64,000 bases of DNA from DAOUJH01 sp965116555 (GCA_965116555.1 OZ220698.1:1364001-1428000), one strand, 5' to 3'. Positions 10,090-18,035 are shown, counted from the first letter of the stretch. The notes: generated by a model not told the origin, from the letters alone. Translations and numbers: made by a program.

Positions 10090-11178
10090 CTACCGGTCAG
10101 ACGTATCCGTCTGCCAGAGTTGCCGCTGTCCTCCAACTAACCTCAGTGCCCAGACCTGTCTGTCCATATCGTTGACGTATACCGTATCTTCCACCACGCC
10201 TATGTCCGCTCTTACCTCGGCGCCCACGTCGAACCCCGGATTCTCCTGTTGCCCGGACCTTGCATTGAGAGAGAATACAATCCCCTCGTCGGAAGTGACC
10301 ACAATCCGTCCGTCCACGACGGCCGGCGAGGCGATGATGGGTCGCTGCAGGTCAAACTGCCAGCGCTCACTCCCCGTATTCACGTCCAGCGCGTAGAGAA
10401 CACCGTTGGTTGTGGTGGCGTAAACCATGTTATCCACCGTGACGGGGTCTGCCCAGAACCAGCCGTCGCCTTGGAACTGCCATACCTGCTCACCGTTGTC
10501 GATGTCCAGGGCATGGAACGTACTGTCGAAGGAACCGAAGAATACTTTGCCGTCGGACACCACGGGCGAAGTGACAATGGCCCCGTCTGCTTCAAACGGC
10601 AGCGACCATTTCTCTTCACCGTCGAAGAGGGATAGTGCATAGAAGTTGTGATCAAGCGAGCCAAAGTAGACCACGTCTTCCACGATGGCAGGGGTAGACC
10701 AGACCTGGTTCCCCGCCTTGAAAGACCACTCTACTGCGCCAGTGGAAGGGTCAAGGGCACGCACCACTCCTTCCGAATCACCAAAGATAACCAGGCCTCC
10801 GCCAACGGCCGGCCCTCCCACTATCCGGCCCACAAAGCTTCTGTCTGAGGGGAACTGCCACAACGGCGTCAGGTCAATTGCGTTGAGAGCGTGCATCTTT
10901 CCTTCAAAAGTCCCTACGTACACACGATCGCCGTCGTAGGAAGGCGTGCCGTAGATTCCGCCTAGCGGGTCCTGGCCGGGGAGTGGATAGCTCCACCGGA
11001 TTTCGCCGGTACTAGCGCTCAGCGCGAGTACCTTACCATCCCTGGAGCCCACGTAGACCAGGTCATGCGAAGCCACAGGGCCGGACCAACCTCCGGAGAA
11101 ACGGAACTGGTCCGCAACGCAACCCGTTGCCAGAAACAGCACGGGAAGCAGAAGAACCAGCAGCCTCCTTATCGTCAT
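10090..11178 (-). CDS. PQQ-type beta-propeller lipoprotein (BamB-like)
   Basis: 362 residues with a lipoprotein signal (basic start, hydrophobic core, LATGC with Cys20). About seven PQQ-like blades follow, each with a pattern like GKVLALSASTGEIRW. The protein should sit on the outer face of the cytoplasmic membrane as a propeller scaffold. Its position between yidD and yidC suggests a role in membrane protein biogenesis, by analogy with BamB. That is inference, since BamB acts with an outer-membrane complex not seen here. The start overlaps the yidD stop by 4 nt (ATGA), implying translational coupling. Confidence 0.82.
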   Translation of the reverse strand: MTIRRLLVLLLPVLFLATGCVADQFRFSGGWSGPVASHDLVYVGSRDGKVLALSASTGEIRWSYPLPGQDPLGGIYGTPSYDGDRVYVGTFEGKMHALNAIDLTPLWQFPSDRSFVGRIVGGPAVGGGLVIFGDSEGVVRALDPSTGAVEWSFKAGNQVWSTPAIVEDVVYFGSLDHNFYALSLFDGEEKWSLPFEADGAIVTSPVVSDGKVFFGSFDSTFHALDIDNGEQVWQFQGDGWFWADPVTVDNMVYATTTNGVLYALDVNTGSERWQFDLQRPIIASPAVVDGRIVVTSDEGIVFSLNARSGQQENPGFDVGAEVRADIGVVEDTVYVNDMDRQVWALRLVGGQRQLWQTDTSDR

Positions 11179-11426
11179 ATCCTGGCCTGCTCCGGTTCTG
11201 TAGATCCACCTTCCCGCAGCGGAACGGGGTCGTAGCCGCTTTTACCCCAGGGCTGGCAGCGTCCCAACCGCTTCAGGGCCATCCAGCCTCCTCTTAGTGC
11301 GCCAAAGCGTTCAACCGATTCATAGGCGTAGGAAGAGCAAGACGGAGTGTACCGGCAATGGGTTGGCCAGTACGGGGAAAGGGTGGCTTTGTACAACCTG
11401 ATCAGTGCAAGCAGCGGTGATTTCAT
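11175..11426 (-). CDS. yidD: Membrane protein insertion efficiency factor YidD
   Basis: 83 residues with the family core: LIRLYKATLSPYWPTHCRYTPSCSSYAYES, then GGWMALKRLGRCQPWG and a GYDPVP end. The three conserved cysteines and the amphipathic N terminus are present. YidD assists YidC-dependent insertion at the inner membrane. Its start overlaps the rnpA stop by 4 nt and its stop overlaps the next gene by 4 nt, so the genes are tightly coupled. Confidence 0.95.
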   Translation of the reverse strand: MKSPLLALIRLYKATLSPYWPTHCRYTPSCSSYAYESVERFGALRGGWMALKRLGRCQPWGKSGYDPVPLREGGSTEPEQARI

Positions 11427-11770
11427 ACGGAGTCCTCAACCGGCAACCTGGCACGAGCCCTGCCTGAAAGGTCCATGACCGCTTTCAACAGCTCTGCATA
11501 CGTTGCACGTGCCGCGCCGATACGGGCTATGAGAACTACATCCCAGCCCGCCGGAAGCGTCGCTGACCGCGCTGCTTCGCGAAGTCTACGTTTAACCAAG
11601 TTCCTGACTACCGCTTTTCCCAACCGGCGACTCACGGAAAACCCTATACGGGTCTTCCCGGTGCCGTTGGCTCTTACTCTCATCACCACCAGCCGGTTGT
11701 CCCAACTTCTTCCTTCCTGCCGCACGGCTTTGAAGTCGGACGCCTTCCTAAGGCGACGGTCTTTAGTCAA
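11423..11770 (-). CDS. rnpA: Ribonuclease P protein component
   Basis: RnpA binds RNase P RNA and helps mature tRNA 5' ends. The RNR signature is clear (RRLGKAVVRNLVKRRLRE), preceded by RIGFSVS. I place the start at TTG 11770 (LTKDRRLRKASDF), where homology begins; this gives 115 residues. The frame stays open to an ATG at 11866, which lies inside rpmH and would add 32 unrelated residues. No good ribosome site precedes the TTG, so translation may be coupled to rpmH 47 bp upstream. Confidence 0.9.
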   Translation of the reverse strand: MTKDRRLRKASDFKAVRQEGRSWDNRLVVMRVRANGTGKTRIGFSVSRRLGKAVVRNLVKRRLREAARSATLPAGWDVVLIARIGAARATYAELLKAVMDLSGRARARLPVEDSV

Positions 11771-11816
11771 AGGAGGTCTTATAGTCTGAGGCGGGCCTTC
11801 TTTGAAGGGCAGTTTA

Positions 11817-11954
11817 CTAGACCGTGAGCTCGTGCCGGCCCTTGAATCGCCGTCTACGCAGAACATCTCGGCCTCCTCTGCTGCTCATACGAGCCATGAA
11901 GCCATGCCTGCGCTGACGCCGTCGTCTCTTGGGCTGGTAGGTCCTTTTAGGCAT
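11817..11954 (-). CDS. rpmH: 50S ribosomal protein L34
   Basis: A 45-residue, highly basic protein that matches L34 along its whole length. It starts MPKRTYQPKRRRRQRRHGFM and ends KGRHELTV. First gene of the rpmH-rnpA-yidD-propeller-yidC-jag operon, read from a near-consensus promoter just upstream. In many bacteria dnaA lies on the other side of rpmH at the origin; here the far side holds a 500-bp non-coding stretch and a toxin-antitoxin module, so the origin is not evident. Confidence 0.96.
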   Translation of the reverse strand: MPKRTYQPKRRRRQRRHGFMARMSSRGGRDVLRRRRFKGRHELTV

Positions 11955-11985
11955 AATCGTAAAATAGGGTCGGTTGCAACTGAGG

Positions 11986-12015
11986 ATTATAAGCGGCTGT
12001 TGTGCGGAGTGTCAA
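11986..12015 (-). promoter_or_regulatory. Near-consensus promoter of the rpmH operon
   Basis: Minus-strand TTGACA (12015-12010), an 18-bp spacer and TATAAT (11991-11986), 32 bp upstream of the rpmH ATG. Both hexamers are perfect. Confidence 0.85.
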
Positions 12016-12462
12016 ACCACTTGACATAAGTCGATTTTGGGGTGTCGTGAAAAGGGTTGTTAGGCATGAGATGGCGTGCAACTGTGGAGTTGCGTTGTGC
12101 CTGAGAAGGGGATTCGTTTCCAACGTTATGTCAAGCACAAGGCTAAATTCGGGCGAAATTTTGGCGGAGGTGAGAAACGAATCAGATTCCGGGGCAACGT
12201 TGAGGGTATGGAGGCGGTCGTTTTGGCTGCCAAGGGGTGCGCCTCGCCGACGGTGCAGGGGTTGTTGGGCGTTCTAGTCCAGCGTGGATGGTTAAGGGTT
12301 TGGTGTGTGGTCATGCGGATAGGATAGAGGACGGATGCGGGTGTGGGAAAGAGGGAGGTGTCGCCCCCATCTCAATCTTCCCCCATCAAAAGGGGGAAGA
12401 GGTTGTAAGGGTCAGTACATGATGAGATTGGCGGGCACCAGCTAACCCGGTTCCTCTGACCC
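12016..12462. other. Non-coding stretch between rpmH promoter and toxin gene
   Basis: About 450 bp without a convincing gene on either strand. Short open frames have odd composition and no ribosome sites. It holds one copy of the GGGGGAAGA palindromic repeat at its right end (12364-12405). No structured RNA was recognised. Confidence 0.5.
12364..12405. repeat. Palindromic repeat, copy 1
   Basis: Core: CCCCATCTCAATCTTCCCCC, a 5-nt centre, then AGGGGGAAGAGGTT. The C-run and G-run can pair. The same unit recurs at 13273, 13451 and, diverged, at 14370. Confidence 0.75.
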
Positions 12463-12858
12463 CTACGGGGCTGAGGGGTTGCCGGATATGGCCGTGAGTG
12501 CCTGGTCAAAGGTCTTGATCTCCTGGACGCCGCGCCGCCGGCAGCTGGCCAGGTGGCAGAGGTCTCTCGCGCCCAGGGTGGGATATTGTTCATGGAGTTG
12601 GCGGGCAAGGATCACGTCCGCCTCTTCCAGGGGCCACACTTCTACGCCGGCCTTGTCAATCAATTCCAACGCCGAGTCCAAGGTGTGCGGCCTCTTCATC
12701 CCCAGGTAGACATGCATCAGTTCTTGAATGACCTCTGCCGAAGTAAATAGCATCTTGCGGTTGCGTATTGACTCGTCAAAGAACTGCCGGGCAGGAGATT
12801 GCAACGGATGCGGTTTGCCGACCGCGTACATGAAGACGTTGGTATCGATGAAGATCAT
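12463..12858 (-). CDS. PIN-domain ribonuclease toxin (VapC-like)
   Basis: 131 residues of the PIN fold. The first acidic residue is in MIFIDTNVFMYAV (D5), the central one is in EVIQELMHVY, and the C-terminal ones are in GARDLCHLASC and KTFDQAL. VapC toxins are Mg-dependent RNases that cut tRNA or rRNA when free of antitoxin. The start overlaps the stop of the upstream antitoxin gene by 4 nt, the usual arrangement. The nuclease residues appear intact, so the toxin is likely functional. Confidence 0.85.
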   Translation of the reverse strand: MIFIDTNVFMYAVGKPHPLQSPARQFFDESIRNRKMLFTSAEVIQELMHVYLGMKRPHTLDSALELIDKAGVEVWPLEEADVILARQLHEQYPTLGARDLCHLASCRRRGVQEIKTFDQALTAISGNPSAP

Positions 12859-13130
12859 GCGCTGGGCAGACGGACGGTTATCGATTCATGCAGCGTCTGC
12901 AGGTGCTCTTCCCAATCCGGTTCCACACCGGGCCCTTCACGCTCAGAACACTTCCGGAAGAACCGCTTCAGATCCTCCGAAGACTTAAACCGTTCCACGC
13001 TTTGCCGCGCCTCGATCCGCTCACGGGCGGCCGCCCGCAGCCAGGCGCTGAGGGACATGCCCTCTCGCCGCGCCTGGTCAACGAAGCGGTTCCGGTCGTC
13101 GTCCGGGATTACCAATTGCACTCTGGCCAT
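12855..13130 (-). CDS. Antitoxin of the PIN module (ribbon-helix-helix-like)
   Basis: 91 residues from ATG 13130; an ATG 15 bp upstream is in frame but less likely. The N-terminal segment MARVQLVIPDDDRNRFVDQA followed by GMSLSAWLRAAARERIEA fits a ribbon-helix-helix DNA-binding domain. The acidic C-terminal part (EREGPGVEPDWEEHL) is suited to wrapping the toxin. A perfect palindrome overlaps the promoter just upstream, consistent with autoregulation by the toxin-antitoxin complex. Confidence 0.75.
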   Translation of the reverse strand: MARVQLVIPDDDRNRFVDQARREGMSLSAWLRAAARERIEARQSVERFKSSEDLKRFFRKCSEREGPGVEPDWEEHLQTLHESITVRLPSA

Positions 13131-13154
13131 GCTCACTCCGGCCACATCAGGGGA

Positions 13155-13191
13155 TGTGTAACATGGTTACACACGTGGTTGGTTACGTCAA
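13155..13191 (-). promoter_or_regulatory. Promoter with palindromic operator for the toxin-antitoxin module
   Basis: A perfect 8-bp inverted repeat (TGTGTAAC-ATG-GTTACACA, 13155-13173) lies where the -10 would be. TTGACG at 13191-13186 gives the -35. The antitoxin ATG is 25 bp downstream. A repressor bound here would block the promoter. Confidence 0.7.
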
Positions 13192-13272
13192 GCGAACGCG
13201 CCCCTCACCACCAACTCTGAGCCCCGTGGCCGCGCCATGCGCCGTGCTCCGACGGCTCTCTGCATCACTTCA

Positions 13273-13316
13273 CTCCCATCTCAATCTTCCCCCATCAAGG
13301 GGGAAGAGGTTTGCCT
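13273..13316. repeat. Palindromic repeat, copy 2
   Basis: Same unit as 12364-12405, followed by a TTTGCCTGTGCGAGTATGA segment that is also shared with copy 3. The 13192-13564 interval is non-coding and holds copies 2 and 3, a partial copy near 13518-13532 and a short GGGAACGACGG/GGGAATGACG element. Confidence 0.75.
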
Positions 13317-13450
13317 GTGCGAGTATGACGGTGTGGGGCACAGGCTGGAGGCGGGCAAGGTGGGGGTCCACCCCGCCCCTGGGTTCCCGTCTACACGGGA
13401 ACGACGGAGGAGAGGCGGGAATGACGATTCGGTTTCCCAGGCACGGTTCA

Positions 13451-13507
13451 CCCCCATCTCAATCTTCCCCCATCAAGGGGGAAGAGGTTTTGCCTGCGCG
13501 AGTATGA
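13451..13507. repeat. Palindromic repeat, copy 3
   Basis: Nearly identical to copy 2 over more than 50 bp, including the downstream TTTTGCCTGCGCGAGTATGA. Confidence 0.75.
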
Positions 13508-13564
13508 AGGTGACGGGGTCAAGGGGGAAGAGGTATACTCGGCGGCTGCGGAGGAGAGAGCGAT

Positions 13565-14125
13565 ATGTGTGCACGGTACAGCGATGAATGGACGGCCGAA
13601 CTGCTAGACACGGAGCGTAAATTCCACGGCCTCCGCATCGGCGAGCTTCTGGAGGAGCTGGGACTGGAGGCTGGAATGACCATGGTCGAGTACGGCTGCG
13701 GCCCAGGCCTTGTGGCGTTGCAGGCTGCGGTGATGGTGGGCCCATCCGGCAAGGTGTACGGAATCGACATTCACGAGGGCATGGTATCGGTGGTCAACGA
13801 GAGGGCTGCCGAGGCGGGGCTGATCAACGTGTCGGCGCTGCTGAAGGAGGGGTCTACCGCTCCCCTGCCCGGCGGCGTGGCCGACCTTGTGACGTGCTTC
13901 CTTGTGTTCCACTACATGGAGTCGCGCGCTGAGAGGCAAGGGCTGGCCGACGACCTGGCGAGACTGGTGAAGCCCGGGGGCCGCGTGGCGGTCATCCAGT
14001 GGGACCATTACGTTCCCTATGAGGAGACGGTCGATTTGCTTACGGCGTCGGGCCTTGAGTGCACGAGCGCGTACTCGGTTTCCGATAGCCAGTACAGGGT
14101 CGTTGGGATCAAGGCGTTGGAGTGA
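13565..14125 (+). CDS. Class I SAM-dependent methyltransferase
   Basis: 186 residues with a Rossmann methyltransferase core. Motif I is VEYGCGPGLVALQ, the acidic residue at the end of strand 2 is in VYGIDIHEGMV, and motif IV is VADLVTCFLVFHYM. Motif VI-like KPGGRVAVIQWDHY follows. This resembles small UbiE/arsenite-type methyltransferases, but the substrate cannot be told; there is no cysteine-rich arsenite site. Repeat-rich DNA flanks it on both sides and it has no operon partner, so it may be part of an accessory segment. Confidence 0.8.
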   Translation: MCARYSDEWTAELLDTERKFHGLRIGELLEELGLEAGMTMVEYGCGPGLVALQAAVMVGPSGKVYGIDIHEGMVSVVNERAAEAGLINVSALLKEGSTAPLPGGVADLVTCFLVFHYMESRAERQGLADDLARLVKPGGRVAVIQWDHYVPYEETVDLLTASGLECTSAYSVSDSQYRVVGIKALE

Positions 14126-14134
14126 CGCGCGTGG

Positions 14135-14199
14135 GATGCTTCGTCGGCGGGAGGTGGTCTTAGGGCGAGCGTGGTCTGACCGACTCCTCAGCATGACAG
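14135..14199 (+). repeat. Dispersed 65-nt repeat, copy 1
   Basis: Shares GATGCTTCGTCGGCGGGAG, a variable middle and CCGACTCCTCAGCATGACAG with 28880-28943. Confidence 0.75.
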
Positions 14200-14369
14200 G
14201 ATGGGTTAAGCAGGCATACGGGCGAGGTGGGCGAACGGAGTTTGCGGATAGGGGAGCCTGTTTTGTTGTTGTAGAAGATTCTTCGCTGCGCTCAGAATGA
14301 CAGCAAGGGGATGGATTCCCGCTCGGAGGCGGGAATGACGGAAGGGGCGGGCGTGGTCTGGCCGGATGC

Positions 14370-14409
14370 CCCCCATCCTAACCTTCCCCCACAGGGGGGG
14401 AAGGGACTT
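14370..14409. repeat. Palindromic repeat, diverged copy 4
   Basis: CCCATCCTAACCTTCCCCC, a short centre, then GGGGGGGAAGGGAC. Same architecture as copies 1-3 but with several changes. Confidence 0.55.
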
Positions 14410-14454
14410 TTAGGTTCGCCAAAGGTCTCCACCTGCGAGAATGCCTACGTCGTT

Positions 14455-14483
14455 TTGGAAAAGCAGGGCGGCGGTGCTAAAAT
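14455..14483 (+). promoter_or_regulatory. Promoter of tRNA-Thr
   Basis: TTGGAA (14455-14460), a 17-bp spacer and TAAAAT (14478-14483), 17 bp before the tRNA 5' end. Confidence 0.65.
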
Positions 14484-14499
14484 AGCTTTGTCATCTTTC

Positions 14500-14571
14500 G
14501 CCACCGTAGCTCAGGGGTAGAGCAGCTGTTTCGTAAACAGCAGGCCGTCGGTTCGAATCCGACCGGTGGCT
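14500..14571 (+). tRNA. tRNA-Thr (CGT)
   Basis: Complete cloverleaf. Acceptor GCCACCG pairs with CGGTGGC, the discriminator is T73, and the anticodon loop TTCGTAA gives CGT, reading ACG. The 3' CCA is not encoded, unlike the other tRNAs in this window. Confidence 0.95.
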
Positions 14572-14610
14572 CTCGCATATCATGCAGAAAATCCATACGG
14601 GAGGCACATC

Positions 14611-16086
14611 GTGGCATTGATACCAAAGGTGATGAGCACCCAGCATCCGGATAATGCGACGCCGGCTCCCTTTGCCGACGAAACCGGAGTGCTGAAGGGA
14701 GACGGCGAGGTCGAGGAGGCCGTCGCCGCGTTTGACCTGGGCTGCGACGAGCAGATGTGGGACTCCGAAGGAAAGGAGGTCGACAACCAGGTTGTGAGGA
14801 AGCTCCTCACCAACTACCCCGACATGTTCCAGGGTCGCCTCCAGCTTGGTCGCGACGTGGCCCTGACGCTGCGAGTGCCCAACCCGAGCATAGAGCGAGA
14901 CCTGCGCAAGTCGATGGTGGAGGCTCTACAGAGCGTGCCCGCGGCCTGGGACATGGCTTCCAGCTATTACGGAGAGGACGCCGTGCCGCCTATCCAGGAG
15001 GTGATACTCCCCTTCACCACATCCGCCGAAGAGATTGCCCTGGTGGAGTCCTACTATCGGAATGCGATAGTGGGCCAGGAAGAACAGATGCTGTTCAGCG
15101 GCCAAGTCGTCAAGGACTGGGTGGGCGAGTTCTTCCCCAAGCAGATCCGGATGATCCCCCTCATAGAGGACAAGGAACACCTCCTCTACTGCGACCAGAT
15201 AGTGGAGAAGTACCTGGAAGTGAGGGACCTGCCGTACCAGCGGGTGTTCCTGGCCCGGAGCGACCCCGCGCTAAACTACGGCATGGTGGCCGCCGAACTG
15301 GTGCTGAAGGTGGGGCTGCGCCGCCTTTACGAGTTGGAAGGCAGACTGGGATTGCCCATGTATCCCATCATAGGCGCCGGCTCCGTGCCCTTCCGGGGCC
15401 ACCTTACCCCCGTGAACATACCTCGCGCCCTTGCCGAATACCCCAGCGCCCATACCTTCACCACCCAGTCCGCCTTCAAGTACGACTACGACGAGGATAC
15501 CGTCCGCGAAGGCATCCGGCAGATCAGCGTCCACGAGAGGGGCGAGCCTGCGCCCATCGACCAGGAGCGCGCCATCGAGGTGATAGAGAAGGCCACCGCC
15601 GGGTATCAGGAACAGGTGCAGAAGCTGCTCCGCGCCATAAGCACAGTTTCGAACCACATTCCCAGGCGGCGCGACCGCAGGATGCACGTCGGTCTTTTTG
15701 GATACGGCCGCTCCATGGAGGGCGTCGAGGGCGTAACGCTTCCTCGCGCCATCAGGTTTACGGCTTCGCTCTACTCCCTAGGAGTGCCGCCGGAGCTGCT
15801 GGGACTGGCGGCACTGGACGAGTCCGACCTGGCCTTTGTGCGCGAGGTCTACCCCAGTCTGGACAGCGACCTACGCGCCTCGCTGCGCTTTGCAAACGAG
15901 CGACTGGTGAAGGAGCTGCTGGGCGAATCGTACCTGCGCCTGTTAGGGCAGTTCACCGACGAGATAGACCGTGTTCACCAAGGGATGACCACCGCCATCA
16001 CGGCCAGCATCGCCGATAGCAGGACCAGCATGCGGGTGTCGCACTTCGTTGAGGAGGCCGCGCATCTTCGCCGCTTCCTGGGGTAG
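14611..16086 (+). CDS. ppcA: Phosphoenolpyruvate carboxylase, archaeal type
   Basis: 491 residues, about half the size of the common bacterial enzyme and typical of the archaeal-type family. The start VALIPKVMSTQHPDN, then FLARSDPALNYGMVAAEL, GAGSVPFRGHLTP and the C-terminal FGYGRSMEGVEGVTLPRAIRF are family motifs. It carboxylates PEP to oxaloacetate to refill the citric acid cycle. I chose GTG 14611 because of its ribosome site (GGGAGGCACATC); the frame extends upstream into tRNA-Thr, which cannot be right. ATG 14632 is an alternative. Followed 35 bp later by an inositol-monophosphatase-family gene. Confidence 0.93.
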   Translation: MALIPKVMSTQHPDNATPAPFADETGVLKGDGEVEEAVAAFDLGCDEQMWDSEGKEVDNQVVRKLLTNYPDMFQGRLQLGRDVALTLRVPNPSIERDLRKSMVEALQSVPAAWDMASSYYGEDAVPPIQEVILPFTTSAEEIALVESYYRNAIVGQEEQMLFSGQVVKDWVGEFFPKQIRMIPLIEDKEHLLYCDQIVEKYLEVRDLPYQRVFLARSDPALNYGMVAAELVLKVGLRRLYELEGRLGLPMYPIIGAGSVPFRGHLTPVNIPRALAEYPSAHTFTTQSAFKYDYDEDTVREGIRQISVHERGEPAPIDQERAIEVIEKATAGYQEQVQKLLRAISTVSNHIPRRRDRRMHVGLFGYGRSMEGVEGVTLPRAIRFTASLYSLGVPPELLGLAALDESDLAFVREVYPSLDSDLRASLRFANERLVKELLGESYLRLLGQFTDEIDRVHQGMTTAITASIADSRTSMRVSHFVEEAAHLRRFLG

Positions 16087-16121
16087 CGCTGAGCTACATC
16101 TCAGGGAGGGATATCAGCGTT

Positions 16122-16922
16122 ATGTCTGAACTGAGCGAAAGATTGGACTTTGCGGTGAGAGCGGCGATAGAGGCCAGTGCGGTCACTATGCGCTACTTCC
16201 GCTCCCCTACTCTGGCCGTGGACGCCAAACCGGATATGTCGCCGGTGACGAGGGCGGACAAAGAGGCGGAGGAGTTGCTGCGCGAGCGCATCGCCAGGGA
16301 GTTCCCTGATGACGGGATAGTCGGCGAGGAGTTCGGGGTACAGGATGGTTCCAGTGAGTACAGGTGGTACCTGGACCCCATCGACGGGACACGGTCGTTC
16401 ATTCGCGGGATTCCCCTATTCGGGACCATGGTGGGACTGGAAGCCGGTGACGAGGCCGTGGCCGGCGTCATCGTCTTTCCCGCCCTGAAGGAGATGGTCT
16501 TCGCCGGCAAGGGTCTCGGCGCATGGTGGCGCCAGGACATGGAGTCGGGCGACCCGAAGAGGGCGCATGTATCGAAAGTGTCGCGGCTCTCAGAGGCGTA
16601 TCTCTGCTCCAACTCGGCCATAGGGTTCGAGAGGATTGGGAAGGAAGCCGCCTATCGAAAGCTATCCGCAGCGGCGGGACTCACTCGCGGCTACCCCGAC
16701 TGCTACGGCCACTACCTGGTTGCCACCGGCCGCATAGAGATCATGATAGACCCCGTGGTGAGTCCCTGGGACAACGCTCCGCTTAAACCGATAATGGAAG
16801 AAGCAGGCGGATGCTTCACCGACCTGGAGGGGAACGCCACGATTCACGGGGGCAGCGGGATATCCAGTAACGGCCTGATGCATGATGAGGTGGTGGCCAT
16901 GTTCAAGGGTGATTCCGCATAG
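16122..16922 (+). CDS. hisN: Inositol monophosphatase-family phosphatase (histidinol-phosphatase-like)
   Basis: 266 residues with both family motifs: the metal site GEEFG, then DPIDGTRSFIRGIPLFG, and the C-terminal WDNAPLKPIMEEAGG. The RSFIRG sequence after DPIDGT favours the HisN-type histidinol-phosphate phosphatase branch over inositol monophosphatase. CysQ-like 3'-phosphoadenosine phosphatase is a further alternative. No his genes are adjacent, so the symbol is a best guess. The Mg-dependent enzyme should be cytoplasmic. Likely co-transcribed with the PEP carboxylase upstream. Confidence 0.82.
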   Translation: MSELSERLDFAVRAAIEASAVTMRYFRSPTLAVDAKPDMSPVTRADKEAEELLRERIAREFPDDGIVGEEFGVQDGSSEYRWYLDPIDGTRSFIRGIPLFGTMVGLEAGDEAVAGVIVFPALKEMVFAGKGLGAWWRQDMESGDPKRAHVSKVSRLSEAYLCSNSAIGFERIGKEAAYRKLSAAAGLTRGYPDCYGHYLVATGRIEIMIDPVVSPWDNAPLKPIMEEAGGCFTDLEGNATIHGGSGISSNGLMHDEVVAMFKGDSA

Positions 16923-17013
16923 GCAAACGCGGGCGGTTTCAGGCCGTTGACCCTGCCAGTGCCCGGTGCTAATGTCGGACTCGAAGCTACAGTGACAGGG
17001 AAGGAGACGACCT

Positions 17014-18018
17014 ATGTACAAGAGAGAAGCCATGCCATATTACGGGGGCCCCGTCTCCTTCTTTCGATCTCCCCAAGTAGAGTTCGACGAAATAGTTGAG
17101 GGCGCCGCCGTGGTGTCGGGAGTGCCCATAGACAACGGGATCTATTCGGGAAGGCCCGGAGCGCGGTTCGGCCCCAGGGCCATTCGAGAGGCATCCCTGC
17201 ACAACAGAGCAGGCTACGACGTTTACCCGGAAAACACGCGAGTGGACGTGGATACCGGGGTTGGGACCCGCCTCAAGAACGCGCCCAAGATAGCGGACAT
17301 AGGCGACTTCAACATCTACCCCAACGATTTGATGAAGACGACGGAGTCGGTCAAGGAGGGAGTGTACGAGGTCGTAAAGCGCGGCGGCTTTTCAGTGGTG
17401 ATGGGAGGAGACCACTACGTTGCCTACCCCTCCTTTGAGGGATTTGCCAAAGGCATCGCCGAGAGAAAGGAAGGAGCGCGCCTTGGCTACCTCCATATCG
17501 ACGCGCATTCCGATTTTCAGGACAGCAACCCGCTGGGAGGAAAGTACCACCACGGGACAATGGTACGGCGTGTAAGCGAGAACCCCATAATCTCATACAA
17601 GAACCTGAGCTGGGTCGGCCTCAACTCCGGAATTACCCTAGACCAGGAGCGCCTGAAGAGGGCACATTCCCTGACGATGCTCACGGCTAGGAACGTCCGT
17701 GAAAGAGGAATAGTAGAGGTTATGCAGGAAGCGATGGACGTGGCGGCAGACGGGGTCGACGCTGTGTACGTGAGCATCGATATCGACGTGATAGACGCCC
17801 ATGAATCGCCGGGGACCGGCGCACCTGAGTTTGGCGGCATCACAGTGCCGGAGTTCTTCGAGGCAATGGAGATGTTGAGCAATTACAAGGCTATTGGGGC
17901 AATTGACCTCAGCGAGGTGTCTCCCGATTGGGACTCTTCCGGACAGACGGTAAAGATTGCCGCATCGGGTCTGCTCAAGCTACTGCATCCCTGGCTGTTC
18001 GATACGGTTGAGGTGTAG
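17014..18018 (+). CDS. Arginase/agmatinase-family ureohydrolase
   Basis: 334 residues with all six binuclear metal ligands of the family: H134 (GGDHY), D163, H165 and D167 (HIDAHSDF), and D256 and D258 (SIDIDVIDA), followed by PGTGAPEFGGI. Such enzymes hydrolyse guanidino groups (agmatine, guanidinobutyrate, arginine or guanidine) and release urea. An N-terminal extension of about 30 residues precedes the core. No polyamine or transport genes flank it, so the substrate is open; the length fits agmatinase or guanidinobutyrase better than arginase. AAGGAGACGACCT precedes the ATG. Confidence 0.9.
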   Translation: MYKREAMPYYGGPVSFFRSPQVEFDEIVEGAAVVSGVPIDNGIYSGRPGARFGPRAIREASLHNRAGYDVYPENTRVDVDTGVGTRLKNAPKIADIGDFNIYPNDLMKTTESVKEGVYEVVKRGGFSVVMGGDHYVAYPSFEGFAKGIAERKEGARLGYLHIDAHSDFQDSNPLGGKYHHGTMVRRVSENPIISYKNLSWVGLNSGITLDQERLKRAHSLTMLTARNVRERGIVEVMQEAMDVAADGVDAVYVSIDIDVIDAHESPGTGAPEFGGITVPEFFEAMEMLSNYKAIGAIDLSEVSPDWDSSGQTVKIAASGLLKLLHPWLFDTVEV

Positions 18019-18035
18019 GTGGGCCAGTTGCACGA

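Larger units (their letters stand above)
14126..14499. other. Repeat-rich intergenic region
   Basis: About 370 bp without a gene. It holds a 65-nt dispersed repeat (14135-14199, second copy at 28880), a short element near 14278-14342 (TTCGCTGCGCTCAGAATGAC, then a GGGAATGACGG segment), a diverged palindromic repeat (14370-14409) and the tRNA-Thr promoter. Confidence 0.6.

Noticed and set aside
11955..12462. Possible replication origin next to rpmH
   Set aside because: No dnaA gene and no cluster of DnaA boxes (TTATCCACA-like) was seen.
13192..13564. Possible CRISPR array from repeated GGGGGAAGA units
   Set aside because: Only two or three copies at irregular spacing with palindromic cores, and no cas genes; it is a dispersed repeat.
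14757..16019. 420-codon plus-strand frame
   Set aside because: It is an out-of-frame shadow of PEP carboxylase, rich in Arg, Gly and Pro.
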